Shown here: in pieces, positions 25,652 to 34,351 of the stretch
Layout: every line of letters begins with the position of its first letter
Position numbering within the stretch: the stretch's first letter is position 1
From: Streptomyces sp. B21-105
GTDB lineage: Bacteria; Actinomycetota; Actinomycetes; Streptomycetales; Streptomycetaceae
Direction: 5' to 3'
Assembly (NCBI RefSeq): GCF_036898465.1
Contig: NZ_JARUMJ010000001.1
Coordinates: 6,014,001 to 6,078,000, forward strand
Length of the DNA: 64,000 nt
The notes under the pieces: model-generated
What the model was told of the DNA's origin: nothing
Seen by the model: only the letters and a program-made list of their open reading frames with translations
Databases searched by the model: none
Made by a program: the position numbers and the translations under genes

Positions 25652-28162
25652 TTGAGTCGTGAAACTGACAGTCCGTCCTCCGGGCCCAACGGGCGCGGCG
25701 GAGCCGCATACCCCTCGGGTACGCCGCCGTACGGCACCCCCGTGGTGTCCGACGGCGGTGCGGACGCGGGCCGTTCGGCCGCGCAGCCGGAGGAACGCAA
25801 GACCGAGACCACGCTGACCACCCGGATCCGCATCAACATCCCGGGATCGCGGCCCATTCCGCCGGTCGTCGTGCGCAAACCCGTCGCCGACGCCGAGGGC
25901 GCGGGCGACGACAGTGGTCCGGGCGGCAAGGCCGACACCGGCGTCGACGCGCAGCAGACGGCCCCCGCGGGCGCCGTCGGCTCGGCCTCGTCCGACACCG
26001 GCTCGTTCGAGCTGCCCGGCGACTCGGCGTCCGGCGCCGAGGACAAGACGAGTGACTGGTTCGCGCCACGCAAGTCCGGTCCGGGGAAGCCCGGTCAGGG
26101 CGGCGGCGGCACCAACGGGGCGGGTCTGCCGGGCGGTTCGGCCGCCGGGGCAGGCGCGTCCGCGAACGCCTCCGGCGCGGCGGGCCCCAACACCGGTTCC
26201 GGCGTGCCCGGTCCCGGTCCCGGTCCCGGTGCCGGCGCGCCCGGTACCGGCGCGCGGCCCGGTGCGGGGCGTCCCGGCGGGGTGGTCGGCTCCATGAGCG
26301 TGCCGGGCGGCGCCCGCTCCGGCGGCACCAACGGCGCGGGGTTCTCCGGTGCGACCGGCGGTCCCGTGGCTCCGGGGCACGGCGGCGGCACGGGCTCCTT
26401 CGACGTGACCGAGGCGCTGGCCGGCGGCCCGCGCACGGGCCAGGGTCAGGGTCAGGGGCGGACGCCGGGTCAGGGGCAGTCGCAGGGTCAGGGTCAGCCG
26501 CAGGGCCAGGGTCAGGGCCAGGCGCAGGCGCAGGGCGGCGCGGAGTCGCGCCGTGACGACCTGCCGTACTTCTCGGGCACCGGCCCGAACGGTCTCCCGA
26601 GCCCGAACGGCGTGAGCGGTCCGAACGGCGTGAACGGCGTCGGCGGCAGGCCCGACGGCCAGGGCGGCCTCCCGGCAGGCCAGGGCGGCCTCGGCGGCTC
26701 CTACGACTTCAACGGCCCCGACGGACCGGGCGGTCCCGACGGCCGGGGCGGCCCCCAGGGTGGTCCCGCGGGCCCGACCGGGGGTCCGGTCACCGGCGAC
26801 GGCCCGATCGTGCCCCCGATGCTCGGCGGCGCCCCCGGCGCGCCGTCCGGTCCCGGCGGTCCCGGCGGTCCCGGCGGTCCGCGTTCCGCCGCCCCCGGCG
26901 TCGGAGCCGGTGTGGGAGCCGTCGCCGGAACCGGCCGGCTCCCCGGCGGCGGTCTGAGCGACGACACCGCGATCCTCACCCCGCAGAAACCCGCCCCCGG
27001 ACCGGGCGCGGGCGGCTACGGCGGCCGTCCGGCCGACAACGTCTCGGGGAACACCGTCACCAGCGGCATCCCCGTCGTGCCCGCCGGCGGACCGGGCGGA
27101 CCGGGAGCCCCCTTCACGGGCGGCGCGCCCGCCGAGGGTCCGCTGCCGCACACCCCGCCCAAGGGGCCGGCGCAGGGCGCGCAGAGCACGTCCGCCGGTG
27201 ACGCCAAGAAGAAAAAGAAGAAGGGCCGCAGCAAACTCCCGCTGCTGGGCGGCCTGGTGGTCGTCGCGGGGGTCGGCGTGTACGGCGCGGGCCTGCTGAT
27301 GAACCACTCCGACGTGCCCAAGGGCACCACCGTGCTCGGCGTCGACATCGGCGGCGGCACCCGCGACGACGCCGTCAAGAAGCTCGACGACGCGTTCGAG
27401 AAGCGGGCCGGGCAGACGCTGAAGCTGTCCGTCGACGGCGACACCGTCACCCTCAAGCCGGACCAGGCGGGCCTGCAGTTCGACATGCAGGCCACCGCCG
27501 ACGCGGCCGCCAAGAGCGACTACAACCCGGTCTCCGTGATCGGCTCGCTGTTCGGGCAGCACCGCGAGGTCGAGCCCGTGATGCCGGTGGACGAGGAGAA
27601 GCTCCAGGCGGCCCTGAAGAACGCCGCGGGCGGCTCCGGCTCGGCCACGGACGGCACCATCAAGTTCACCTCGGGCAAGGCCGTCCCCGTCTACGGCAAG
27701 GCCGGCAAGGGCATCGATCCGGCGAAGGCCGAGTCGGCCGTGGTGGACGCCTACCGCGGCCAGGTGGAGACCGGCACCGCCGCCGCGGTCACGGTGCCGA
27801 CCACCACCAAGCAGCCGACCATCTCGAACGCCGAGGTCGACCGCATGATGAAGGCGTTCGCCGAACCGGCGATGTCCGGCAAGGTCACCGTCCAGACCGA
27901 CGCGGTGCACTCCGTGCCGCTGAGCCCGAAGAACTCCCTGTGGAAGTTCCTCAGCGTCAAGGCCATCAACGGCAAGCTCGTCGAGAGCTATGACAAGGCC
28001 GCGCTGAAGGGCCTCTACGGCGGCGCCTTCGACGGCGTCCTCATCACCCGCGGCACCGGGCAGAAGACGCCGGTCACCGTGGAGGACGTGATCAGCGCCC
28101 TGCGCCCGGCCCTGATCAGCAAGACGGACCGCGTCGGGATCATCGACACCGACCCCAGCTGA
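25652..28162 (+). CDS. Large membrane protein with peptidoglycan-binding-like (PG_binding_4) repeats
   Basis: 836-residue protein with a TTG start (GGAGAA upstream). Residues 1 to about 515 are Gly/Pro/Gln/Ala-rich and disordered, including GQGQGQ runs. A basic KKKKKKGRSK patch and a single membrane helix (LPLLGGLVVVAGVGVYGAGLL) follow. The external part carries VPKGTTVLGVDIGGGTRDDAVKKL and KLSVDGDTVTLKPDQAGLQ, matching the PG_binding_4 domain found in VanW-type and L,D-transpeptidase-associated wall proteins. No YkuD catalytic Cys motif is seen. It probably spans the membrane once and contacts peptidoglycan. Start choice is uncertain because of the low-complexity N-terminus. Confidence 0.8.
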   Translation: MSRETDSPSSGPNGRGGAAYPSGTPPYGTPVVSDGGADAGRSAAQPEERKTETTLTTRIRINIPGSRPIPPVVVRKPVADAEGAGDDSGPGGKADTGVDAQQTAPAGAVGSASSDTGSFELPGDSASGAEDKTSDWFAPRKSGPGKPGQGGGGTNGAGLPGGSAAGAGASANASGAAGPNTGSGVPGPGPGPGAGAPGTGARPGAGRPGGVVGSMSVPGGARSGGTNGAGFSGATGGPVAPGHGGGTGSFDVTEALAGGPRTGQGQGQGRTPGQGQSQGQGQPQGQGQGQAQAQGGAESRRDDLPYFSGTGPNGLPSPNGVSGPNGVNGVGGRPDGQGGLPAGQGGLGGSYDFNGPDGPGGPDGRGGPQGGPAGPTGGPVTGDGPIVPPMLGGAPGAPSGPGGPGGPGGPRSAAPGVGAGVGAVAGTGRLPGGGLSDDTAILTPQKPAPGPGAGGYGGRPADNVSGNTVTSGIPVVPAGGPGGPGAPFTGGAPAEGPLPHTPPKGPAQGAQSTSAGDAKKKKKKGRSKLPLLGGLVVVAGVGVYGAGLLMNHSDVPKGTTVLGVDIGGGTRDDAVKKLDDAFEKRAGQTLKLSVDGDTVTLKPDQAGLQFDMQATADAAAKSDYNPVSVIGSLFGQHREVEPVMPVDEEKLQAALKNAAGGSGSATDGTIKFTSGKAVPVYGKAGKGIDPAKAESAVVDAYRGQVETGTAAAVTVPTTTKQPTISNAEVDRMMKAFAEPAMSGKVTVQTDAVHSVPLSPKNSLWKFLSVKAINGKLVESYDKAALKGLYGGAFDGVLITRGTGQKTPVTVEDVISALRPALISKTDRVGIIDTDPS

Positions 28163-28186
28163 CGCGACCGGCGTTCGACCGGGGAT

Positions 28187-28230
28187 CGTCCGGGGTGCCG
28201 CATGACAGATGTCATGCGGCACCCCGGACG
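28187..28230. promoter_or_regulatory. Perfect 44-bp palindrome, candidate operator (and/or terminator) upstream of the ABC exporter operon
   Basis: Two perfect 21-bp arms (28187-28207 and 28210-28230) separated by GA. The centre reads ATGACA-GA-TGTCAT. It lies 24 nt after the upstream stop and 46 nt before the ABC ATPase start. The symmetric centre suits a dimeric LuxR-type response regulator such as the one ending this operon; the long GC-rich arms would also form a strong terminator hairpin. Confidence 0.65.
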
Positions 28231-28275
28231 TCCGACACTGCCGCCCGGTGGGCCCTCCCGGCGACGATTGCCGGC

Positions 28276-29238
28276 ATGACGACGCAGACAGCACCGGTGG
28301 TCGGATTCGACCGGGTGACCAAGAGTTTCGGCGACGTACGGGCCGTGGACGGCCTGACGCTCGACCTCCGGCCCGGGGAGACCGTGGCGCTGCTCGGCCC
28401 CAACGGCGCGGGCAAGTCCACCTCCCTCGACCTGCTGCTCGGCCTCAAGCACCCCGACAGCGGCGCCGTGCGGCTCTTCGGCGCCACCCCGCGCGAGGCG
28501 ATCGTCGCCGGGCGGGTCGGCGCGATGCTGCAGAGCGGCGGCCTGATGGACGAGGTGACGGTCGCCGAACTGGTCGGCCTCGCCTGCCGGCTGCACCCGA
28601 AGCCGTACCGGCCCGCCGACGTGCTGGCCCGCGCCGGCGTCGCCCAGATCGCCGACCGCAAGGTCGACAAGCTCTCCGGCGGCCAGGCCCAGCGGGTGCG
28701 GTTCGCCCTCGCCACCGCGGGCGACAGCGACCTCATCGTCCTCGACGAGCCCACCACCGGCATGGACGTCACCACCCGGCAGGCGTTCTGGGCCACCATG
28801 CGCGAACAGGCCGATCAGGGCCGCACCGTCCTGTTCGCCACCCACTACCTCGAAGAGGCCGACGCCATCGCCGACCGGGTGCTGGTCCTGCACCGGGGCC
28901 GGCTGCTCGCCGACGGCACGGCGGCCGAGATCAAGGCGAAGGCCGGCGCCCGACGCATCGCCTTCGACCTGGAGGGCGAGATCGACGAGGCCGCGCTGCG
29001 CGCCCTGCCGTTCCTCACCTCCCTGACCGTGTCCCACAGCGGCTCCGCCGCCGGGTCCGCGTCCGGATCCGGACCCCGATCCAGCCGGACCGTGCGCATG
29101 CAGTCCTCCGACGCCGACGCCACCGTCCACGCGGTGTACGGCCTCGGCCTCTACCCGCACAACCTCGAAGTCGCAGGGCTCGGCCTGGAACAGGCCTTCG
29201 TCGCCCTCACCACCGCCGAGGAGGCGAAGACCCGGTGA
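28276..29238 (+). CDS. ABC exporter ATP-binding protein (DrrA/CcmA type)
   Basis: 320-residue ATPase with Walker A GPNGAGKSTS, signature LSGGQAQRVRFALA, Walker B LIVLDEPTTGMDV and the His switch FATHYLEEAD. The C-terminal extension (about 240-320) carries a Ser/Gly-rich spacer. The start at 28276 (MTTQTAPVVGFDRVTKSFG) is 5' to the first beta strand; the open frame begins earlier inside the palindrome. Its TGA overlaps the GTG of the permease gene. Together they form an ABC-2 exporter controlled by the following two-component system, an arrangement often tied to antibiotic or lipid stress. Confidence 0.92.
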   Translation: MTTQTAPVVGFDRVTKSFGDVRAVDGLTLDLRPGETVALLGPNGAGKSTSLDLLLGLKHPDSGAVRLFGATPREAIVAGRVGAMLQSGGLMDEVTVAELVGLACRLHPKPYRPADVLARAGVAQIADRKVDKLSGGQAQRVRFALATAGDSDLIVLDEPTTGMDVTTRQAFWATMREQADQGRTVLFATHYLEEADAIADRVLVLHRGRLLADGTAAEIKAKAGARRIAFDLEGEIDEAALRALPFLTSLTVSHSGSAAGSASGSGPRSSRTVRMQSSDADATVHAVYGLGLYPHNLEVAGLGLEQAFVALTTAEEAKTR

Positions 29239-29975
29239 ACGGCCTGATCAAGCTGGAACTCACCCGCGCGCTGCGCAACCGCAAGTTCCTGTTCTTCTCG
29301 GTGATCTACCCGTCGGTGCTGTTCCTGCTGATCGCGGGCTCCTCCGACAGCAAGGAGAAGATCGACGGCACGGGCCTCACGCTGCCGACGTACATGATGG
29401 TCTCGATGGCCTCCTTCGGCGCCCTCACGGCCGTCCTGATGGGCAACAGCGAGCGCATCGCCAAGGAACGGCAGAGCGGCTGGGTGCGGCAGCTGCGGCT
29501 GACCACCCTCCCGGGACGCGGATACGTCCTCGCCAAGACCGCGAGCGCCGCCGTGGTCAGCCTGCCCTCCATCGTCGTCGTCTTCGCCGTCGCCGCGGTC
29601 GTGAAGGACGTACGGCTGGACGCCTGGCAGTGGGCCGCGCTCACCGGCGCGATCTGGGCCGGCAGCCTCGTCTTCGCCGCACTGGGCGTGGCGATCGGCT
29701 ACCTCGCGACCGGGGACGCCGTCCGCCCCATCACGATGATCACCTACTTCGGCCTGTCGATCCTCGGCGGTCTGTGGATGCCCACGACGACCTTCCCGGG
29801 CTGGCTGCAGGACATCGCCAGGTGGGTGCCCACGCACGCGTACGCTGCCCTGGGGCAGGCGATCGAACAGAGCCGGGCCCCGCATGCCGAGGACATCGTG
29901 ATCCTGGCCGCCTTCTTCGCCCTGTTCACGGGCGGCGCGGCCTGGCTGTACCGGAAGGACACCCTGAAGGCGTGA
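29235..29975 (+). CDS. ABC-2 type exporter permease
   Basis: 246-residue membrane protein with GTG start overlapping the ATPase stop. About six hydrophobic segments: FLFFSVIYPSVLFLLIAG, MMVSMASFGALTAVLMG, VVSLPSIVVVFAVAAVV, a segment near 130-150, YFGLSILGGLWMP (the ABC-2 conserved region) and DIVILAAFFALFTGGAAWLY. It pairs with the ATPase encoded immediately upstream. Confidence 0.9.
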   Translation: MNGLIKLELTRALRNRKFLFFSVIYPSVLFLLIAGSSDSKEKIDGTGLTLPTYMMVSMASFGALTAVLMGNSERIAKERQSGWVRQLRLTTLPGRGYVLAKTASAAVVSLPSIVVVFAVAAVVKDVRLDAWQWAALTGAIWAGSLVFAALGVAIGYLATGDAVRPITMITYFGLSILGGLWMPTTTFPGWLQDIARWVPTHAYAALGQAIEQSRAPHAEDIVILAAFFALFTGGAAWLYRKDTLKA

Positions 29976-29980
29976 GCGTC

Positions 29981-31198
29981 ATGACGGACGACCCGCGGTG
30001 CCGGGAGGGCAGGGACGGCCTGGAGGCCATCGAGGGCAACCGGATCCTGCCGGGCGGGCCCGCCCGTAACCGGCGGGAACTGTGGCGGCGCAAGGTGCTC
30101 TGGATCGGGGTGTGGCTGGTCTTCCTCAGCTCGCCCGTGCACGACCTGGTCTCCGGGCAGCACACCACGGCCGGCACGGTGGCCGGCTGGCTCGGACTCG
30201 CGGTGTTCGTCGCGCTCTACCTCGCGCTGCTGTTCCGGAACATGGGGGACACGCCCTACCCCACGAAGGCCGTTCACGCCCTCATCGGGTCCATGGCCGT
30301 GCTGGCCACCGTCCTCTCCCTGACCCACGGCTCCGCCTGGCTCGGCCTGTACTGCTACGTCTCCGTCGCCTGCGGAAGCGTGCTGCCGATGCGGCTGGCG
30401 CTCTGGGCGATCCCGGGCACGGGAGCCGTGCTGCTCCTCGTCGGACTGCGCAGCGACGAGGAACAGGCGCTGAACCTGCTTCTGCTGGTCCTGCTCATCG
30501 GTTTCGCGATGACGGGCGTCAGCCAACTCGTGTGCACCACCATCGAGTTGCGCAAGGCGCGGGCGACGGTCGCGCAACTGGCCGCGAACGAGGAGCGGTT
30601 GCGGCTGGCGAGGGACCTGCACGACCTGCTCGGCCATTCGCTGTCCCTCATCACGCTCAAGAGCGAGCTGGCCGGCCGGATGCTGCCCGACCACCCCGAC
30701 AAGGCGGCCCGGCAGGTCGCCGACATCGAACAGGTCAGCCGGCAGGCCCTGGTCGACGTCCGCGAGGCCGTCACCGGCTACCGGCGCCCCCGGCTGACCG
30801 CCGAACTCGCCGGCGCGCAGGTCGCGTTGACGGCGGCCGGCGTCATCGCCGCGCTGCCCGCCGAACCGGATCTCGAAGGCGTCCCCGAGGACAGCGAGGC
30901 CGCCCTCGCCTGGGCGCTGCGCGAGGCCATCACCAACGTGGTCCGGCACAGCGGCGCCGCCCGTTGCACGGTGGACGTCGTGCGCCGCCAGACCCTCGAC
31001 GGCCCCGTCCTCGAACTCTCGGTCGAGGACGACGGATCCGGCGGCTCCGGCAAGGGCCCCGGCAACGGACTCACCGGCCTGACGGAGCGTCTGGAGAAGG
31101 CGGGCGGCGTGCTGGAGGCGGAGCGCCTGGGGTGCGGTTTCCGCCTGGTCGCCCGGGTCCCGGCCGGCGCGGTGCCGGACGTAGGATCCCGCTCATGA
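29981..31198 (+). CDS. Membrane sensor histidine kinase (HisKA_3, DesK/LiaS-like)
   Basis: 405-residue kinase. The N-terminal half has five or six membrane helices and no large external domain, as in intramembrane-sensing kinases. The phosphorylation site is in RLARDLHDLLGHSLSLI, and the HATPase part has the N box ALREAITNVVRHSGAA and the G box GNGLTGLTERLEKAGG. A GTG at 29972 is an alternative start. Its TGA overlaps the ATG of the response regulator. With the ABC-2 genes upstream it likely senses envelope or substrate stress and controls the exporter. Confidence 0.92.
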   Translation: MTDDPRCREGRDGLEAIEGNRILPGGPARNRRELWRRKVLWIGVWLVFLSSPVHDLVSGQHTTAGTVAGWLGLAVFVALYLALLFRNMGDTPYPTKAVHALIGSMAVLATVLSLTHGSAWLGLYCYVSVACGSVLPMRLALWAIPGTGAVLLLVGLRSDEEQALNLLLLVLLIGFAMTGVSQLVCTTIELRKARATVAQLAANEERLRLARDLHDLLGHSLSLITLKSELAGRMLPDHPDKAARQVADIEQVSRQALVDVREAVTGYRRPRLTAELAGAQVALTAAGVIAALPAEPDLEGVPEDSEAALAWALREAITNVVRHSGAARCTVDVVRRQTLDGPVLELSVEDDGSGGSGKGPGNGLTGLTERLEKAGGVLEAERLGCGFRLVARVPAGAVPDVGSRS

Positions 31199-31809
31199 CA
31201 GGCACGATCAAGGTTCTGCTGGCGGAGGACCAGTCGATGGTCCGCGAGGCCCTGGCGGCCCTGCTCGGCCTCGAGGACGACATCGAAGTGGTCGCCCAGG
31301 TGGCGCGCGGCGACGAGGTCCTCGCCGCGGCCCGCGCCCACGACGTCGACGTCGCCCTCCTCGACATCGAGATGCCGGGTGCCACGGGCATCGAGGCAGC
31401 CGCACAACTCCACAAGGAGCTCCCGGAGTTGAAGCTGGTTGTGCTGACGACCTTCGGTCGCCCCGGCTATCTGCGCAGCGCCATGGAGGCAGGCGCCGAC
31501 GCCTTCCTCGTCAAGGACGCGCCGGCGGCGCAACTGGCGGAAGCGGTGCGCAAGGTGCTGGCGGGCGAGCGGGTCATCGACCCCACGCTGGCGGCGGCGG
31601 CCCTGGCGGGGGGCGCCAACCCGCTCACCGACCGGGAACGCGAGGTCCTGCGGGCGGCGGCCGACGGCTCGACCAACGCCGAACTGGCGGCGGCCCTGCA
31701 CCTGTCCCAGGGAACGGTCCGCAACTACCTGTCGACCGCAATACAGAAACTGGCGGTACGCAACCGAGCGGAAGCGGTCCGCATCGCAAGAGAAAAGGGC
31801 TGGCTGTAA
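31195..31809 (+). CDS. LuxR/NarL-family response regulator
   Basis: 204 residues. The receiver domain has the acidic pocket (EDQ), the phospho-acceptor Asp in VALLDIEMPG and the Lys in FLVKDAPA. The C-terminal HTH is LTDREREVLRAAADGSTNAE followed by LHLSQGTVRNYLSTAIQKL. It overlaps the kinase gene by 4 nt. I infer that it binds the palindrome at 28187-28230 and so autoregulates the four-gene operon. Confidence 0.94.
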   Translation: MTGTIKVLLAEDQSMVREALAALLGLEDDIEVVAQVARGDEVLAAARAHDVDVALLDIEMPGATGIEAAAQLHKELPELKLVVLTTFGRPGYLRSAMEAGADAFLVKDAPAAQLAEAVRKVLAGERVIDPTLAAAALAGGANPLTDREREVLRAAADGSTNAELAAALHLSQGTVRNYLSTAIQKLAVRNRAEAVRIAREKGWL

Positions 31810-31858
31810 CACCCGGGCCGGGGCCCTGCCGGTCGCCGGGCGCTGCGGCCCGGGTGTT
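31808..31858. terminator. Bidirectional terminator between convergent genes
   Basis: Perfect 12-bp arms (31808-31819 and 31847-31858) enclose a 27-nt GC-rich loop. The arms overlap the ends of both neighbouring genes, so the convergent transcripts share it. Confidence 0.7.
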
Positions 31859-32700
31859 CAGTTCAGCAGGGCCCGTGCGGCGAAGGCCTCGCCGCGTACG
31901 CGTTCCGCCGTGCCCTCGTCCACGACCTCCACCAGCCCCGCGTACTCCTCCAACTCGGCGGCCCCGCCGAGGAAGTCCCCCCGGCGCACCAGCAACTGCC
32001 CGCGCTCGTACCGCAGCCGGGCCGGATGAGAGGGCACCGCGAGAGCCAATTCCACGGCCCACAGGGCGACATCCGACCGTTCGGGCCGGGCCGACGCCCA
32101 CGACCGGATGTTGTTCAGGATCCGCATCACGACGTCCAGCGGCTCCGCGGGCGTCAGCATCGACGGCTCCAGCGGCGCGCCCGTCGCACCGGTGACGAGC
32201 AGGTCGGCGTCCTCGCCGGTCAGCAGCCGCCCCCCGTCGAAGGGGTCGACGAGCACCTGCCGGGCGACGTCCTCGGGTGGTCCGAAGCCGGCCACGAAGT
32301 GCCCCGGCAGCGCCACCCCGTACACCGGCGCCCCGGCCCGCCGCGCCACCTCCACCCACACCACGGACAGCAGGATCGGCAGCCCCCGCCGCCGCGCCAG
32401 CACCCGGTCCAGCAGCGACGAGTCCAGCCGGTCGTAGTCCGCCGCGGAACCGCGGAACCCGTACCGCTCGCCGAGCAGCTCCCGCAACGCCTCCGCCCAC
32501 GCCGCCGGCCCGCCCGGCCGGTACGGGACCTGCCCCGCCAGCCGGTCCAGCTCGATCTGCCCGGCGTCCAGACCGTCCTCGCCCGCCGTCGGGTCGGCCG
32601 CCGCTCCGACCAGCAGGCACAGCAGCGCCAGATCGGGCCGCTCGGACCGCGCCTCGGCCGCGAACCGCTCCCGCACCTGCGCCCACTCGAAGCCGCTCAC
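31858..32700 (-). CDS. SirB1-like transglutaminase/TPR family protein
   Basis: 280 residues, GTG start overlapping the stop of the upstream GNAT gene by 2 nt. The central part (LLDRVLARRRGLPILLSVVW...GAPVYGVALPGHFVAGF) is the SirB1 transglutaminase-like core: the conserved GLP, the VYG.ALPGHF motif with its His and the VDPFDGG motif are present. A C-terminal helical pair (SDVALWAVELALAVPSHPARL...RRGDFLGGAAELEEY) looks like tetratricopeptide repeats. A biochemical role is not established. Confidence 0.88.
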   Translation of the reverse strand: MSGFEWAQVRERFAAEARSERPDLALLCLLVGAAADPTAGEDGLDAGQIELDRLAGQVPYRPGGPAAWAEALRELLGERYGFRGSAADYDRLDSSLLDRVLARRRGLPILLSVVWVEVARRAGAPVYGVALPGHFVAGFGPPEDVARQVLVDPFDGGRLLTGEDADLLVTGATGAPLEPSMLTPAEPLDVVMRILNNIRSWASARPERSDVALWAVELALAVPSHPARLRYERGQLLVRRGDFLGGAAELEEYAGLVEVVDEGTAERVRGEAFAARALLN

Positions 32701-33779
32701 GACGCCTCCGACGACGGGCCCGGGCCGGGTGAGGGCTCCCCGGCGGGCTCCCGGTAGTGGTGGTAGGCGTGGTGGGCCGCGAAGCCCATCCCGGCGTAGA
32801 GAGCGCGCGCTACCTCGTTCTCCTCCTCCACCTGCAGCCAGGCCGCCGACGCGCCCTCGTCGAGCGCCCTGCCGGCCAGCGCGGCCATCACCGTCGTGGC
32901 GAGTCCCCGGCGGCGGTGCCCCGGAGCCACCTCGACGGCGGCGAAGCCGGCCCAGCGGCCGTCCACCACACACCGTCCGATCGCGGCCGGGGCCCCGCCC
33001 TCAGGCGCGGGCACCGAGGCGAACCACACCGACGGCCCACCCCCGCTCCCGCCGCCCCCGCTCTCGCCCGAGTGGGAGGACCGCCCTGTCAGCACCCGCA
33101 GGGCCACCTCGCTCACCCCTTTGCGCTGGTACCGCGCCAGCCACGCCTCGTCGGCCTCCCGGGACAGGACCACACCCTCGGCGTCCGCCCGGTCGGCGAC
33201 CGGCGCCAGTGCCCCGATCCACAGCTCCGCCGTCACCTCACGCACCCACCCGCGCCGATCCAGCTCCGCGCAGAGCAGTTCCTCGGTCCCCTCGGCGCCC
33301 GTCGCCGTCTGCACGTAGGCGGGCAGCCCGCGGGCGCCGTACCAGGCCCGTACGGCGTCCAGGGCCGCGTCGAGGGGCATGCCGGGGTCGCCGAGCGGCA
33401 GCACCGAGTTGGCCCGTCGGGTGAACCCGGCGGCCGCCCGCAGCTCCCACTCGCCGAGCCGGGCGCTCTCCACCGGCCGCCAGGCCCGCGCGGCGACGCC
33501 GGCCAGCTCCCGGTAGCCGGCGGCCGGCCCCCGGCGGCGGGCCGGGGCGGCGGGCACGACCTTCCCCGCGACCAGCGAGGACGCGTCAACACGGACGCTC
33601 TCCCCGCTCTTTCGTGTGATCGCGAGCACACCGTCGTCCCATGATGTGAGAACCCCGACCGTGTCGGTGAATTTCGCGTCGGCGGCTCCAGCGTCGGTCA
33701 AGCACCGCACGGAGACGCGTTTTCCCACGTCAGCAGCGGTGATGCGGACCTCGAGACGTCCGGCGGCCGAGATTTCCAC
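32697..33779 (-). CDS. GNAT family N-acetyltransferase
   Basis: About 360 residues. An N-terminal domain of about 80 residues (GRLEVRITAADVGKRVSVR...RVDASSLVAGKVVP) resembles a small beta-barrel, and the C-terminal GNAT fold has the acetyl-CoA site in VEVAPGHRRRGLATTVM and the ending ARALYAGMGFAAHHAYHHY. A Gly/Ser-rich loop (GESGGGGSGGG) interrupts it at about residue 240. The start is uncertain: GTG 33779 gives VEISAAGRLEV, GTG 33791 lies only 1 nt from AGGAGG, and the frame is open to a TTG at 33815. The target is unknown. Confidence 0.85.
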   Translation of the reverse strand: MEISAAGRLEVRITAADVGKRVSVRCLTDAGAADAKFTDTVGVLTSWDDGVLAITRKSGESVRVDASSLVAGKVVPAAPARRRGPAAGYRELAGVAARAWRPVESARLGEWELRAAAGFTRRANSVLPLGDPGMPLDAALDAVRAWYGARGLPAYVQTATGAEGTEELLCAELDRRGWVREVTAELWIGALAPVADRADAEGVVLSREADEAWLARYQRKGVSEVALRVLTGRSSHSGESGGGGSGGGPSVWFASVPAPEGGAPAAIGRCVVDGRWAGFAAVEVAPGHRRRGLATTVMAALAGRALDEGASAAWLQVEEENEVARALYAGMGFAAHHAYHHYREPAGEPSPGPGPSSEAS

Positions 33780-33920
33780 AGGTCGGTCCACCCCTCCTGT
33801 TCGGATCATGCCCAAGAACGGAGATACTAGGTGGCGGGCATCGACGACGCCGCGCTCCCGCGCGCCAGGCGGCGGAGCCTGAGGAGGCCCGCCAGCGCCC
33901 TATCGAGGAGGAACGACAGC

Positions 33921-34241
33921 GTGACCTACGTCATCGCGCAGCCTTGTGTCGACGTCAAGGACAAGGCGTGCATCGAAGAGTGCCCGGTCGACTGCATCTA
34001 CGAGGGCCAGCGGTCCTTGTACATCCACCCGGACGAATGCGTCGACTGCGGCGCCTGTGAGCCGGTCTGCCCGGTCGAGGCGATCTTCTACGAGGACGAC
34101 ACTCCGGAGGAGTGGAAGGACTACTACAAGGCGAACGTCGAGTTCTTCGACGAGCTCGGCTCGCCGGGCGGCGCCAGCAAGCTGGGGCTGATCGAGCGCG
34201 ACCACCCCTTCGTCGCCGCGCTGCCGCCGCAGGCCGAGTAA
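33921..34241 (+). CDS. fdxA: 7Fe ferredoxin
   Basis: 106-residue electron carrier of the FdxA type. Cysteines in PCVDVKDKACIEECPVDC and CVDCGACEPVC match the pattern for one [3Fe-4S] and one [4Fe-4S] cluster, and the C-terminal EEWKDYYKANVEFFDELGSP extension is typical. GTG start with GAGGAGG 9 nt upstream. It probably serves cytochromes P450 or other reductases. A hairpin terminator separates it from dapC, which often follows fdxA in actinobacteria. Confidence 0.95.
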   Translation: MTYVIAQPCVDVKDKACIEECPVDCIYEGQRSLYIHPDECVDCGACEPVCPVEAIFYEDDTPEEWKDYYKANVEFFDELGSPGGASKLGLIERDHPFVAALPPQAE

Positions 34242-34265
34242 TCCGCGGCGGCCCGCACCCCGTGC

Positions 34266-34319
34266 CGCCTCGGTCCCGTACGGCCTGATCAGGTCTGATC
34301 GCCGTACGGGGCCGAGGCG
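34266..34319 (+). terminator. fdxA terminator
   Basis: Arms of 19 nt (34266-34284 and 34301-34319, one G-U pair) with a 16-nt loop that itself contains a CTGATCAG dyad; TTT follows the stem. Confidence 0.7.
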
Positions 34320-34351
34320 TTTGCCGTACGTACGAAAGTGAGCGAGTCACC

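Noticed and set aside
25508..28294. 928-codon open frame antisense to the PG_binding_4 gene
   Set aside because: It is an artefact of the GC-rich low-complexity region; the plus strand has a membrane helix and a recognisable domain.
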